From Euptelea pleiosperma (Eukaryota > Streptophyta > Magnoliopsida > Ranunculales > Eupteleaceae): a stretch of DNA of 64,000 nucleotides. The stretch is from contig CM068547.1 of the NCBI GenBank assembly GCA_035048495.1, forward strand, positions 8,704,650-8,768,649, in the 5' to 3' direction. The stretch's first letter is position 1. Each line of letters starts with the position of its first letter. The notes under the pieces were generated by a model. The model made no database searches, was not told where the DNA came from, and saw nothing but the letters and a program-made list of their open reading frames with translations. Shown piece after piece: positions 12,157 through 23,311 of the stretch. Both the position numbers and the translations under genes were made by a program.

Positions 12157-12487
12157 CTATGAGATATGCGGCACCAACGATAGAATGTGGCACAACCAAC
12201 ACAATGTAATTAAAGTGGGGCCCACATAATTTTAAATGGAAATATTCTCTCGAGTCCTTGCGAAGTCTCTCCTTGAGACTCCCCCGAGACTTGAGAGAGA
12301 GAGATTGCTGAGAAGACAGTGGCATTTTAGTAGTTTTCCCAAATAGCAGTGGCATTTGCGCTGGTCTCCATGCATTTAACCCTCCCAAATTTCCAGGCCT
12401 TTCCAGAAGCTAGTTTTCGAGGTTAAACCTCTCTCAGCCATTCAGAGGTCGCAGTTCGTTGAACTCAAGTTCCAATACAGAGCGTCC
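12157..12487 (+). promoter_or_regulatory. Upstream region and probable 5' UTR of the beta-carotene hydroxylase gene
   Basis: These 330 bases separate the hAT-like element from the start codon and must hold at least part of the promoter and leader. They include a CTCGAGT/ACTTGAGAGAGAGAGA segment (12250-12305). No TATA box stands out strongly enough to place the transcription start. Confidence 0.35.
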
Positions 12488-14646
12488 ATGGCGGTCGGAA
12501 TCTCAGTCTCCACAAACGCTAGAGCATTCCGTTGTGGCCGAAATCCGTTTCTCGGACCAAAACCCAACTCCCTCATCAGCCCCTCTTCGCTCTACTTTTC
12601 GGCCATTCATCGGCCGGAGAGAATTTCCTTGGCGAAGAAAACTATGAACTTGACTGTTTGTTTCGTGATGGAGGAGAAAATACAGGGGAGTACTAGAATA
12701 GAGGAAGATAATAACACTGAAGAGAGTTCCGATGAGATAAATCAGATCTCAGCACGCGTTGCAGAGAGATTAGCGAGGAAGAGATCAGAACGGTTTACTT
12801 ATCTCATTGCTGCTGTAATGTCTAGTTTCGGGATTACTTCAATGGCCGTCGCTTCTGTTTATTACAGATTTTCATGGCAAATGGGGGTATTTTTCTTCTC
12901 TTTTGTGTTTCTCTTTCTGGGTTTCTCATTTTTTTCCCTTTTTTTAAACTTGGGTTCCTATAATTTTCATGAATAGGGTGGAGAAATCCCTGTTTCGGAA
13001 ATGTTCGGTACATTTGCTCTATCTGTGGGAGCTGCTGTAAGTTTGTTTTTCCCCTTCTCTTCCATCAAATTGAAGTAAAAACATCTGATAATTCTATTTG
13101 AAAACATGGGTGTTTTAGCAATTTGGTGTTTATGAATGTTGGGTATTCTTGATTTTCAGGTGGGGATGGAGTTCTGGGCAAGATGGGCTCACAGAGCTCT
13201 CTGGCACGCTTCGTTGTGGCACATGCACGAGGTTTGTTTCTGTTCTTAGTTCTTCTTACCCATTGTTTCCAATCAAATTTTAGCTACAAGTTCCATCGAT
13301 TAATCGAATTTCATTGCAGTCTCACCACCGACCTAGAGAAGGTCCGTTCGAACTTAACGATGTCTTCGCCATCACCAACGCCGTTCCTGCAATCGCTCTC
13401 CTCTCTTATGGCTTCTTCAACAAAGGCCTCGTTCCTGGTCTCTGTTTTGGTGCTGTAAGTCTCTCTCTCTCTCTCTCTCTCTCTGAGTCGACTCAGTTCA
13501 GCTGCGGGGGAAGCCGAGTTAACGTTTTTAACAGTTTTATTAAGCCTTAACTCGTCATTACACGCACTAATTCCGTTTGACAAAACTACCCTTCTGTATA
13601 TGGAGAATGACATTTTTGCTTTTCGAGAAGTAGAACTCGCTAACTGGCGCCTCTCAGCAAAGTTGCTGACCGACCACAACATGTGCCACGTGACACTCCC
13701 AGAAGACATTGACCGTATGGATGTTTGCCAAATCCCTAGGTTGACCTATAACGAAAAATCAGTCTGATTAATGATTTCAAACCTCTGGATCTCTGTACCC
13801 CAAATAGTGGTCGATAATTCTCAAATTCAACATTTAAAAATCAACCCATGAAAACGACATCAATTCAATGTTTAGAAATTACTAATCAGGCTAATTTTTG
13901 GTCAGTATGTCCATCTAGGGTTGGGCCAAACATCCGTACGGTAAGAAATCTCTAAGAATATGCCAAGTGGCTCATATAATAGTCGGTCAGCAACTTTACC
14001 GACCACCCAAGTCAGCAAAATTCCACGCCTTTTCCAAAGGTGGAACTTGACTTGATTTGATTTGATCCCTTTATCGTTGTTTTCCCAATCTTAATTTGCC
14101 ACGTCATCATTGACTCTCCAGTCATTTTATGTTAGCCACAAAATTAAATGTCTGATTTTAATTTTTAATTTTTTGTCTTATGATGAATTTTGCAGGGGCT
14201 GGGTATCACGGTGTTTGGGATGGCCTACATGTTCGTCCACGACGGTCTTGTCCACCGAAGGTTTCCAGTGGGTCCCATAGCAAATGTCCCTTATTTCCGG
14301 AAAGTTGCTGCGGCCCACCAAGTAAATATACAATTGAAAACACATTTAACATTTTCTCCTTTTGAATATTCTAGCAAAACTGACGTTGATCTTTGCTCTG
14401 TTTATCTGGTTAGATCCATCACTCGGACAAATTTAATGGAGTGCCATATGGATTGTTTCTAGGACCTAAGGTGGGACACACACACCCCCCCCCTACTCAT
14501 TAATTTCAGGGGTTTGATTGAAATGCATTAATGATGAAAACTGAAAGGTTGTGATTGATTTGTTGCAGGAACTAGAAGAGGTAGGAGGTTTGGAAGAGTT
14601 AGATAAGGAGATTAATCGGAGAATTAAGTCATCTAACGGTTCATGA
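12488..14646 (+). CDS. BCH: Beta-carotene 3-hydroxylase, chloroplast, non-heme di-iron type (7 exons)
   Basis: The enzyme hydroxylates the beta-rings of beta-carotene to make beta-cryptoxanthin and zeaxanthin in plastid membranes. Exons: 12488-12886, 12977-13036, 13160-13231, 13320-13454, 14196-14321, 14414-14470, 14569-14646. All introns are GT-AG and the joined frame is open for 308 aa, close to the usual 300-315. Residues 1 to about 60 look like a transit peptide. The four di-iron histidine clusters are intact: HRALWH (164-169), HESHH (176-180), HDGLVH (237-242) and HQIHH (263-267). Membrane segments lie around 105-130 and between the histidine boxes. The C-terminus is acidic (GGLEELDKEI). 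Intron 4 (741 bp) is inflated by a MITE. The start is the first ATG of the open exon. No lesion is seen, so the gene looks functional. Confidence 0.96.
13630..14026. mobile_element. Hairpin MITE (GAGTAAAACTT family) in intron 4 of the hydroxylase gene, copy B
   Basis: Both arms are present, including GCCAAATCCCTAGG and its inverted partner CTAGGGTTGGGCC, AATCAGTCTGATTA and its partner, and a G-box CACGTG at 13687-13692. The termini have drifted (GTAGAACTCG, right end TTCCAC) and no clean 9-bp duplication remains, so this is an older copy. It makes up just over half of the intron. Confidence 0.8.
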
Positions 14647-15511
14647 TTGCTGAAGCATCCGATGGGGTCCATTTGGGGTTCGTCGATGTCAAGGATTGTG
14701 TGTGATAATGAGTTCGATCACAATGTACCTACTGAAATTAGAAAGGATCCGTTTGGATAGAGCAGTTTTTTGTACCATATTACTGTATTGGAATCAGAAT
14801 TGGGAAAAAGTATAAAATGTGTTTCTTCCAATTTTTATTTGTCTCCCAACTTTTGTCTTAAAACGCTTTGTTATCTTCCAGCCCATTTTTTTGTTATCTC
14901 CAACTTTACCCTATTTGAGGGTAGAAAATAAGCTCACTTTAACTGCGAATAAAAACCATGTCCAATGATCCACCTTTCTCTGGATCAGTAGTAGATCGGG
15001 CTCAAGTTGGGTCGGCTTGTCCAAATCCAGGTACAAACCCAACCCAAGTGCTGAAGGGGCCAACCCAACGCTAGCCGAATGTCGGGTTGAGCTTGCCCAA
15101 GTTGCAACCCTAATGGGAGTAAGAGGGAGAGGGGACACAAACGAAATTAAAAGAATGTTTAATTAGACATTTCTCTATCCAAATCCTATCTTAACTTCAA
15201 GTCGCCTACTCATATTCGAAGGTTTTCGGATCTGTCGATTTTCACTCCATTTTTGTTTTCTGAAGTAATTTTCGGTAACGCACTTTACTAAGTCAATTCC
15301 GAAAAGCCAGTGATTGCTAATTTGACTTATTTGACTAACGTTTCAAAAATCAAGTTCAATTCTCATGGTCAATTAAAAAATTAGAGCTTTAATGGGCCGA
15401 CAAAAGGCATAGACAATTGCCTTATATTGTGATTCCTACAAATAATTTTGCTTAGTAATAGCCATTCTCCGTCCTCAATCCTTTAAAGGTAGGTTTTCCT
15501 AGAACCCGTAC
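14647..15511. other. Downstream region of the hydroxylase gene; hAT-like fragment at 14985-15110
   Basis: This holds the unannotated 3' UTR of the hydroxylase gene, then a fragment at 14985-15110 with GGGTTGGG-type words and a right terminus GTTGCAACCCTA. The fragment resembles the right end of the hAT-like element at 34334. No gene is seen. Confidence 0.45.
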
Positions 15512-16160
15512 ATAAGGCCCCATTTGGAAACACCGAAGTAAGTTACTTTTTTTGCTTGCAAAAGTAAAAAAGTTGTAAAATTTGTTTGGGTATCCATTTT
15601 GGAATTGTTTCTCAAAAGTCAAAAACTTATTTTTTATGGAAGCAAAAAAAAATTGCTTCTTGTTAATGGTAGAAGCAAAAGCCAAAGAAAGTTTGCGGAA
15701 CCAACGCTTCTAATTTTAAGTGAATCTTTCCGAATGCCAATTTGACACTTGGCTCAAAGAAAAAGAAAAAAAAATTACATCACAGTCCTCTCTGTCATTC
15801 TCTGTCCTCTCTCTATCTCTTCAACCGTGAGGTGGTATCATCTCTTCGACCTAGTCCACCGTGAGGTCATACTTGATGCGTCGTTTATTTTCGACTATTT
15901 ATAATTTAAAAATTTTTTAAAAAAAAATCAACATATGTGATATTGGTTTATGATCTTTATTAATAGTTTATTAGAATATGTATATAAAATTATAAGAAAA
16001 ATGACTTTTTGACTTAATTCATGCCAAACTAACTTTTTCATTTTTTGACTTATAAGTCTGTGTTTCACCGAACAAACTTTTGATTCAGACAACTTTTAAA
16101 TTCAGCAACTTAATTTAGAAGTTACTTTTTGCTTCCACTGGTTTGCCAAACGGGCCCTAA
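15512..16160. mobile_element. TIR element with GGCCCNTTTGG ends
   Basis: The left terminus AAGGCCCCATTTGG and the right terminus CCAAACGGGCCCTAA are inverted repeats of a class common in plant non-autonomous DNA transposons. Each is followed inward by GAAGTAAGTTACTTTTT and its inverted counterpart AGAAGTTACTTTTTGC. The interior is AT-rich with no coding capacity. No target duplication could be recognised. Confidence 0.5.
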
Positions 16161-16926
16161 GTAAAAGATCTACTACTCAAACAATAGGTCATCTTGGACA
16201 CATCTTAAATACACCTCGCATTTCAAACAAGTATGTTTTCACATTCTACTAAAGCAATTTAAATGGCCTACGAAGACAAAAACACAAAGTTAAGGTACAT
16301 GCTTTGTAGGCAAGTCACATGTCACATATCTACGAACTCAAATCAATTGTCAAATTATACCCCCTCTTATCTTATCTGGCTTTAATAAAGAGTACGTAGT
16401 TGAGATCCACTATGCTTCATAACGATGGCTAAGATTAACTCCCATCCAATTTTGGCAAATGCTTTGTCAAGGAGTACCGTGGGCACGGGCCACCCACTAG
16501 TCTCTTACAAGGGGAAGAATTTCCTCCCCAATTCTAACACTTCTTTCCTACTATTCATACTATTCCCTCGCTATCTTGATTATTGAAAATCCCTTTTGAA
16601 TTATGTTTTACCGGTTGCATTAAAGAGGATGTTTTCATACTATCGGTCAAGGGACCGGTTCAACCCCCGGGTCGACTAGGTCAACCTGCCACATGGCAAC
16701 TCTTTGAGGCCCACTGACCCATTAATGTTTTGCCTGACCTTTGGTGGTCCACCCTGGGTTACCAATTCAACCGGCCGGGTCAACCGGGTCATCAATTTAA
16801 ATGGTTGGGTCGAGCGGGTTACAAGAATGTGAATAGTTTTTTCACAGATTGTTGGGTCAGGACCAACCCAACCTAGTTTTATGACCAGGTCACTGGGTCA
16901 CCGACCGGCCAGGCGAGGCCAGTGAT
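16161..16926. other. Gene-free; MITE-like fragment near 16640-16800
   Basis: No coding sequence is supported. The segment around 16680-16760 (CTGCCACATGGCAACTC, GGCCCACTGACCCATTAATG) resembles one arm of the hairpin MITE family. It is followed by GGGTCAACCGGGTC-type low-complexity repeats. Confidence 0.45.
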
Positions 16927-17252
16927 TAGGGCTGGCAATGGATCGGGTTTGAGTCGGATTGGTACTGATTTGGTACCGATTCGATAAGAAATCCAATCGA
17001 TCTGGAACCGATTGGATCAATAAAATTCAATTCTGGAACCGATCCGATCTGATCCCATATGTATATAATATATATACATGTATAATCCCATTAAGCATAT
17101 AATTAAATACCTTTATGCAATTAAATATATATTATATATAGTATAGATATTGGGTTGATCCGGTACCAATCCGATAACAAAAAATAAAGTTTCCGACCTA
17201 ATTTTTCGGATCAGATCGGATCTCGGGTTTGATCTGATCGATGCCAGCCCTA
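16927..17252. mobile_element. hAT-like MITE with perfect 8-bp target duplication
   Basis: A 326-bp element with termini TAGGGCTGGCAATGGATCGG and GATGCCAGCCCTA. It is flanked by identical 8-mers CCAGTGAT at 16919-16926 and 17253-17260. An 8-bp duplication and TAGGG-type ends are hAT hallmarks. The interior consists of GGATCGGATC words around an AT-rich core and has no coding capacity. The perfect duplication suggests a fairly recent insertion. Confidence 0.85.
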
Positions 17253-17260
17253 CCAGTGAT

Positions 17261-18276
17261 AATGGATTGATCATTGTTGAAAAGCTGAAAGGGATTTGCC
17301 TAACTGTTCACTAACAAAAAAAAAAGTCGGTAATCAACCAATGTTTTTTAATAGTAAAAGCCAAATTCTTCCAATCGTTGTTGACCATGTTAGCTTTATC
17401 CATGGTTAAGATCATCAATCAATGCACTTTTAGGCTACGGTCAAGATCAATAAGATTAAAAAAAAAAGTAGAAAATCATGATCAGCCTTATGACAGGGTC
17501 CAAGATCCTGCCCCAGATTTTTTTTTTGAATTAATTTACTAGATGGAAATACGTGTGATATTTTCTCTCTTAGCAGGTGGGTAAGAAAGAAAACGAAAGA
17601 AAACGACCACTTAAAGCATTAACAAGTCAAGCGTGCACTCAAGTCCTAAAGAGAAAAATTAAAAAAAGGTCAAAGTTTGCACTGCAACATATACTAACGT
17701 TGCGTTTTCAAACTATTCAAAATTAGGTGACTCCGCTAATGGCTATTTTAACAGAATCCAATGAAACGCTTACACGTACCCCAATGGGTGACCATGACGT
17801 CAGTGTATCTAATAAAAGCTTTAAAAAGACCACCGTCATTGGCGAATACTAAGATAGATTGATTAAATAGGTCGAGAAAACGAACAAACCAGAAAGAAAA
17901 GGTAAGAGACAATGGGACACGTGTAGAAACACGTGGTGGACTCAGATGGGTTTGCCAGCGAAACTTCCACCACCGTCCAACAAAACCTCGACCAAGGTCC
18001 AACAATTACCATTGGTGTGTCGCTCGCTGCTTTTCGTGTTCGTGACATCCGTCGTTTAAGTGCGTTGTATTGTGAGAAGTGACGACTTGTAAACTAACTC
18101 TTATTTTGACACGTGGACTTCGAATGATTGATCACGACCGTTGAATCGAGGTCCCACAACCAAAGGGCTTGACTTTGGGATATGCTGCAGTGGAGAGGTG
18201 CCCCACCAATTCAATTAATGGTGTGGAACCACTAAGGTTTATCAAGAACTTGTGTCGACAATGAAGACTTGATTAC
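17261..18276. other. Gene-free spacer
   Basis: No protein family, transposon end or RNA gene is recognised. The segment is AT-rich with homopolymer runs. Confidence 0.5.
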
Positions 18277-18594
18277 GAGAAAGACTTGTTTGACCACCGA
18301 CAATATAAGCCACGTTGGCAATTTATTAGAGGACACTGGCCGTATAGATGTTTGGCCAATCCCTAGCTAGACCTGCAAACCCAAAATCAACCTGATCAAC
18401 GTTTTGGAAGCGTTAGTTGAAGTCATTTTCGTTGGTTGATTTTAACCGTAGGAATTTGAGCATTATTTACCACTAATCAGGCTGATTTTTGGTTTGTAGG
18501 TCCACTTACGGATTGGACAAACATCTATAACGCCAGTGTCCTCTAATAAATTGCCACGTGGCTTATATTGTGGGTGGTCAGGCAAGTCTTACTC
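18277..18594. mobile_element. Hairpin MITE (GAGTAAAACTT family), copy C
   Basis: The terminal arms GAGAAAGACTTGTTTGACC and GAGTAAGACTTGCCTGACC (right end read inverted) pair closely. Internal arms follow the family order, with a G-box CACGTG at 18555-18560. At 318 bp it is shorter than the reference copy because the loop is reduced. No 9-bp duplication is recognisable. Confidence 0.78.
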
Positions 18595-19916
18595 TAAAAG
18601 TGACACTTGTGTCAACAACTTAAATCATGAATTGTTTCTACGTCAAAGGCGATTCATGTGAGGGAGTACCAACCACATGGCACTGTTAGTAACTAAGGAG
18701 TATTATATAGACTAGCACGTGAGTGATGGCAAACTTGAAAATTGTGGCAGCCCAAGGGATAGTAAGAAAAGCGAAAGAGGAATTCTATTTGCACCCCCAA
18801 AAATTTGTGAAAACACCTCAAAGACTTGAAACCGAAGTAAAAGGTTCTGGTTCGTTCTGGTTCTCTGTAGTCTGTACACTAGTATTCGGACCAAATCAGA
18901 ACTGAATAAATAGGATCCCCCCTATGCCCATGTAATTTTGATAAAGTTAATAGGTGTGAAAAGACAAAACAATCCCTAGAAATGAAAGCAATTGAGAATG
19001 TTTTTGGAATAATTGAATGTCATGGGTCATGGATCATGGATGTGTACTTAATATCTATATAAGATAATATTGAGACACGTGATGACACGTTAAGGAAGAT
19101 CATGTCGAATACTAGTTGGGGCCCACTTGGAGATCATGTAGATCAGAAATCACACTAATCAATTCGTTGCGACCATCATTTATGGACTTATATCTGAACT
19201 GTCAATTTTTAAAAAAATCTTGATCGTCCAGTGACTTCTACATTGAATCATCTGATTGATTATCTTGATTTGTGACGTCCGTTTCTTAAGTGGGGACCAG
19301 GTCGTCATGTCTGACTGTGCACTATGTGTAGTGTGCAGTAGTCGAGTACGTGCTTTCAAGCAGAGCCGTTGATGTGATTTAAGGTACATACATCCGTCTA
19401 TATGACAAGATGCACGGTCGACATCGGGCAGGGGAAATTGAATCACAGACCATGTACATCCAAAACTAAATGAATGGTTCTCTGGACTTACAACACATCC
19501 AACTATTGAAGCCACGCTGTTTCCAGAAAAACAAAAGCTGGTGATGGGGTCCACCACCACCTTCATAATCGAATGTAGTCCCTCGTTCTCTTATTGTCGC
19601 CTTTTGCCGTCCACACTATCACTCCCTTTTTCTGATGGCTACAGGACAGAATATACGACAGATCCTTCCTATGAGGAATGAAAATGAGCCACGTTAGCCG
19701 GTTCACTACATTGTGGTAGATCTCGAAAACACCATATCATTGTCTTTTTCATTCACTTAAGCGGTGACTATTCACTTAAGTGGTGTGGGCTCACTAGCAT
19801 TAATAAAACATATGGGCCCAACACTCTACATAAAGCCCATCAATATAATATAAACATCTATTATACATCCTGATCAGCTCATCCCAAAAAATGAGTTACT
19901 AGTTGAAACTTTTTGG
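18595..19916. other. Gene-free spacer
   Basis: Short open frames on both strands have no recognisable domains or codon pattern. No transposon ends were found. Confidence 0.45.
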
Positions 19917-19928
19917 ACCATCATTTAA

Positions 19929-20146
19929 CCATGGCTCAGGCTCCTGAGGACCCTTTCTGACCTCTCTTGGGAGTCAGACTCAGGGCCGTAGATTTCGAGA
20001 ATCCAATGGTGGTTGATAACGTTGATCTGGCAATTAAGTGAATGCCATCTCAGCACTATCAAACACCGTTGGATTATCGAAATCTACGGCCCTGAGTCCG
20101 ACTCCCCGATGGAGGTTAGAAAAAGGGGGGCTCCTGAGCCTGACCC
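19929..20146. mobile_element. Short hairpin MITE (GGSTCAGGCTC ends), perfect target duplication
   Basis: About 218 bp. The left terminal region GGCTCAGGCTCCTGAGG and the right end, read inverted as GGGTCAGGCTCAGGAGCC, are imperfect inverted repeats. The pairing continues through CTCAGGGCCGTAGATTTCGA to near the centre. The 12-mer ACCATCATTTAA is present on both sides (19917-19928 and 20147-20158), in the 9-12 bp range of Mutator-like insertion. Relatives lie at 45548-45985 and 37660-37700, and the 46083 element shares the terminal words. Confidence 0.8.
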
Positions 20147-20158
20147 ACCATCATTTAA

Positions 20159-21307
20159 AACAGGTCCTAACTAATCTTCATGTGAGTCCCTACAAGTGTG
20201 TCAATAGGCATGTCAAATAAGTGTGTCAATAGGCGTGTTATTTCAGGCATGTCAACCATGGGCCATGTTCGAAAACCATCGGTATCGATGACAACCAGTT
20301 AGTTAATTGATTGGTTCTTTCCCTTAAACTCAGTTGGCTGCAGCAGTCAATGTAATAACAAATAAGCTTTCCAAAACAGAGATATAAGAGTCAACATATG
20401 AAAATTCAATATAGAAGTTGCAGTCTCAAGGATTGGATCTGTACATGTAGCCAAGAGGGCAACCATTGAATGGACCAGAGCCTTAAACCCATAGACCCAG
20501 CAAGCTTAGCCATATGATCAAAAAGGTAGACCTCGGACATAAGTAGTTTAGCTGTCGGTGAGGAATCCATAAACCAAGTTTGGGTTCATCCTTGCAGGCT
20601 ATATCTGCCACTGCAGAAGGTGGCCAAACAACCAACCGTCCAAATCGACAAGACAATGACTATCAGACAGTAGCGGATAGCCAAATCAAACAACCTCATC
20701 AGTTTCTTCGATGCTTTGTATGGATAATCTTGTCAACACCAAAACCAATACCACTTCGTATCAACTAGAAAGGGTAGAGTAAGACTTGACTGAGTTTTCA
20801 AATTTATGTGACACTTCTTGGTCTGGTTGCTCAAGTGCCTTGTATGGGTATATCCTCAAAACTAAGAAAACATGGATGATATGACATCTGAGATTTTAGA
20901 CCCTGGTCTGAGATATGACATATCATCTGATCTGACACCACACTGCCAACAAGTGCGAAATCCCGAACTTGGTGACGCAACCACTCCCACTGGCCGCCGT
21001 TGTGAAAGTGCATCACCAAGAAATTTTTCTAAAATGCTAGACAAGCTGAAGCATGACAAACACCAAGACATGAACATAACTTGGAGTCAAAATTGGATAC
21101 AAGGTGTCAAACATGGTGCCCATGGGAATCCTGACAAACTAACATTACAATAACAGTGGTATGATAACATAGAAATATATTATACTAGAGGCCCATTTTG
21201 GTAGCTTCCATGAGCTATCATATTAATTGGTCTGGCTGGTTCCAACGCCATGGATCCTGCAAGCTATGATGTTTACTTTTGGTCACTTAAGATTGTAGTA
21301 TTACATG
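20159..21307. other. Gene-free spacer
   Basis: Nothing recognisable was found, apart from short direct repeats of TGTGTCAATAGGC at about 20199 and 20222. Confidence 0.4.
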
Positions 21308-22275
21308 TTTTTTTTTGTAAGCAAGATTGTATTAAATGCAAACAAACAGAACAAACCAACTACCTATGACCAGAAGAATGGGCATGCTCCTTATCCTGTT
21401 CCACAACAAAAGACAACCATTGAGAATAGGAGCCATGCCATTCTAAGGGAGAAGCAAAAGATTTTTCCCGGTGGGAGATAGTATGTGCCACAACATTGGC
21501 CAAGCAACCAGCATAACAAAAACTAATAGGAACAAAAGATCTAAAAAGAGTCATAATCTGTGCACAGAGAGGAAGTAAACCAGCCCACTTCCATCGAACC
21601 TTTCCGCAGCAACTTCATCAGACCAAGAGCATCCGATTCAACAAAGATGTGATCGAGATCGGCATCTTTGGCTGTTCTCGTGCCATTTAGGATTTCCTTT
21701 GCCTCAGCCTCCTCAGCAGAATAAGCGTTACCCGCAAGTCCTCCTGCAAGAAGAACAGTACTAGAAGCATCTTGAAGCACAAAACCAATGCCAGCTCTTT
21801 CTGAAACCTTGTCCCAAGCAGCATCAGAATTTAGCTTGACCCATCCGAGAGAGGAGGGGGGTGGGGGAGATGGGATCTTTGGAGGGGTTGGGTGAGAAAA
21901 TGGGGGATGGATTCTATAAGCTTCGCAGGATGGGAGCGAGATTTTGAGTGAGTAGCCTCGTTGAGAGTGATCCACAGCCGCCACATCAAGATGCAGGAGT
22001 ATGCCAGCCTTTCTTGGGCCCATTCATCCCTTTTGCCTTCCGAGAATAAGAGTAAAAGCCATTGAAGAATTCGGAAGTTGGTCATTAGAGAAGTCCAGAG
22101 AGTGACGCTACAGCCAAACCAAACCTTGGCACTGAAAGGACACGGATATAAGGCATGGATTGCATCTTCTTGAGGAGCCTGGCATCTGGGGCAGGAAGGA
22201 TCAATTGCAGTGATTCAGGAGTGAAGTTTAGATTTGGTAGGTAACAGGTCACGAAAGAAGTGCCAGATGAAAAGC
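21308..22275 (-). pseudogene. LINE 3' fragment: zf-RVT and RNase H
   Basis: Read on the minus strand. A cysteine-rich zf-RVT stretch is spread over two frames around 22080-22200. An RNase H-type domain follows at 21560-21850 (WVKLNSDAAWDKVSERAGIG with a downstream FVESDALGLMKLL), and then a frame-shifted end with ANVVAHTISH (21450-21500). The T-run at 21308-21316 beside GTAAG is the complement of a CTTAC-poly(A) LINE tail. The 5' part is missing, as in 5'-truncated insertions. This LINE lineage carries RNase H, unlike the element at 460-7503. Confidence 0.82.
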
Positions 22276-23310
22276 TAACCTCTAAAGGAATGCGGGATTT
22301 TCGAATCACCAAGTCGATCGGCTGATTGAATATACAAATTAGCAATCGTCTTACTCATAACCATGTCCCTGATAAAGTGGCATTCAACTTTAATATGTTT
22401 AATTCTCTCATGAAACACTAGGTTACTAACAATAAAGAGAGCAACTTGATTATCACAATGCATCTGCCTAGGAATCTTAAAACTCATCGCTTGTAGAAGA
22501 GATTTCACCCACATCATTTCACATATAGTATGAGTCATAGCATTGTATTCCTCCACAATGGATCTAGAAACCACATTCTGCTTTTTACTCTCCCATGTAT
22601 CATTTACAATGTACAATACTCAGAAATCGACCTTCTATCAATAGGATTTCCAGCCCAATCTGCATCAAAAAGAACATGTAACACTCAACTGCATGGATGG
22701 TTCATATAACAGGCCTTTACTTAGTGCACCCTTCAAGTACCTCAAAATATGATACATAGCACCCCAATGTAATTGGCTTGAAGCATGCATAAACTGACTC
22801 ACAACCCCAACTGCAAATGTAATATCTAGATGAGTCACTGTGAAATAAATCAACTTCCCAACCAACCATCTGTACCAACCTGGATAACTATACAGCTCCC
22901 TCCGCTCACCATCAAACTTGAGAGTAGAATCGTAGAGTATCAACTAGCTTAGATCCGAAGTGTAACAACTTAGGAAACTGTACGAAAAACAAACGCTGAG
23001 TGATCTGAATAAGCTCGCTTGAAGCCATAACATAACCCAACGACACTGAACTTATCAAACCATGCCTGTAGAGACTACTTCAGCCCATAAATAGCCTTCT
23101 TCAATCTGCAAACCTTATCAAATTGTCTACTAGCAACATATCTAGGGATGCTCCATATACACCTCTTCTTACCAATCACCATGTAAGAAAGCATTTTTAA
23201 TGTCCAACTAATACAAGGGCCAATGCATAGATACAGCCACAAACAAAAGAATCCTAACAGAGGCAACAGGGAAAAACGTTTCAAAGAAGTCCATGCCAAA
23301 GGTTTGAAAT
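22276..23310 (-). pseudogene. Ty1/copia retrotransposon fragment: RT C-terminal part and RNase H
   Basis: On the minus strand, 23075-23310 encodes the start of copia RT (remnants of LDIKNAFLHG as LTLKMLSYMV, then KVCRLKKAIYGLK). 22665-22943 gives LVGKLIYFTVTHLDITFAVG with GALSKGLLYEP. 22275-22616 gives the RNase H start TWESKKQNVVSRSIVEEYNA. The order is right, but stops and shifts separate the pieces, and no YVDD box remains intact. There are no LTRs. Both edges abut LINE fragments directly. Confidence 0.85.
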
Positions 23311-23311
23311 T

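Noticed and set aside
19180..19566. 128-codon frame on the minus strand
   Set aside because: No recognisable domain, no splice or promoter context, and composition like the surrounding spacer.
20580..21153. Short frames suggestive of a small gene
   Set aside because: No recognisable protein, and neither strand gives a convincing exon series.
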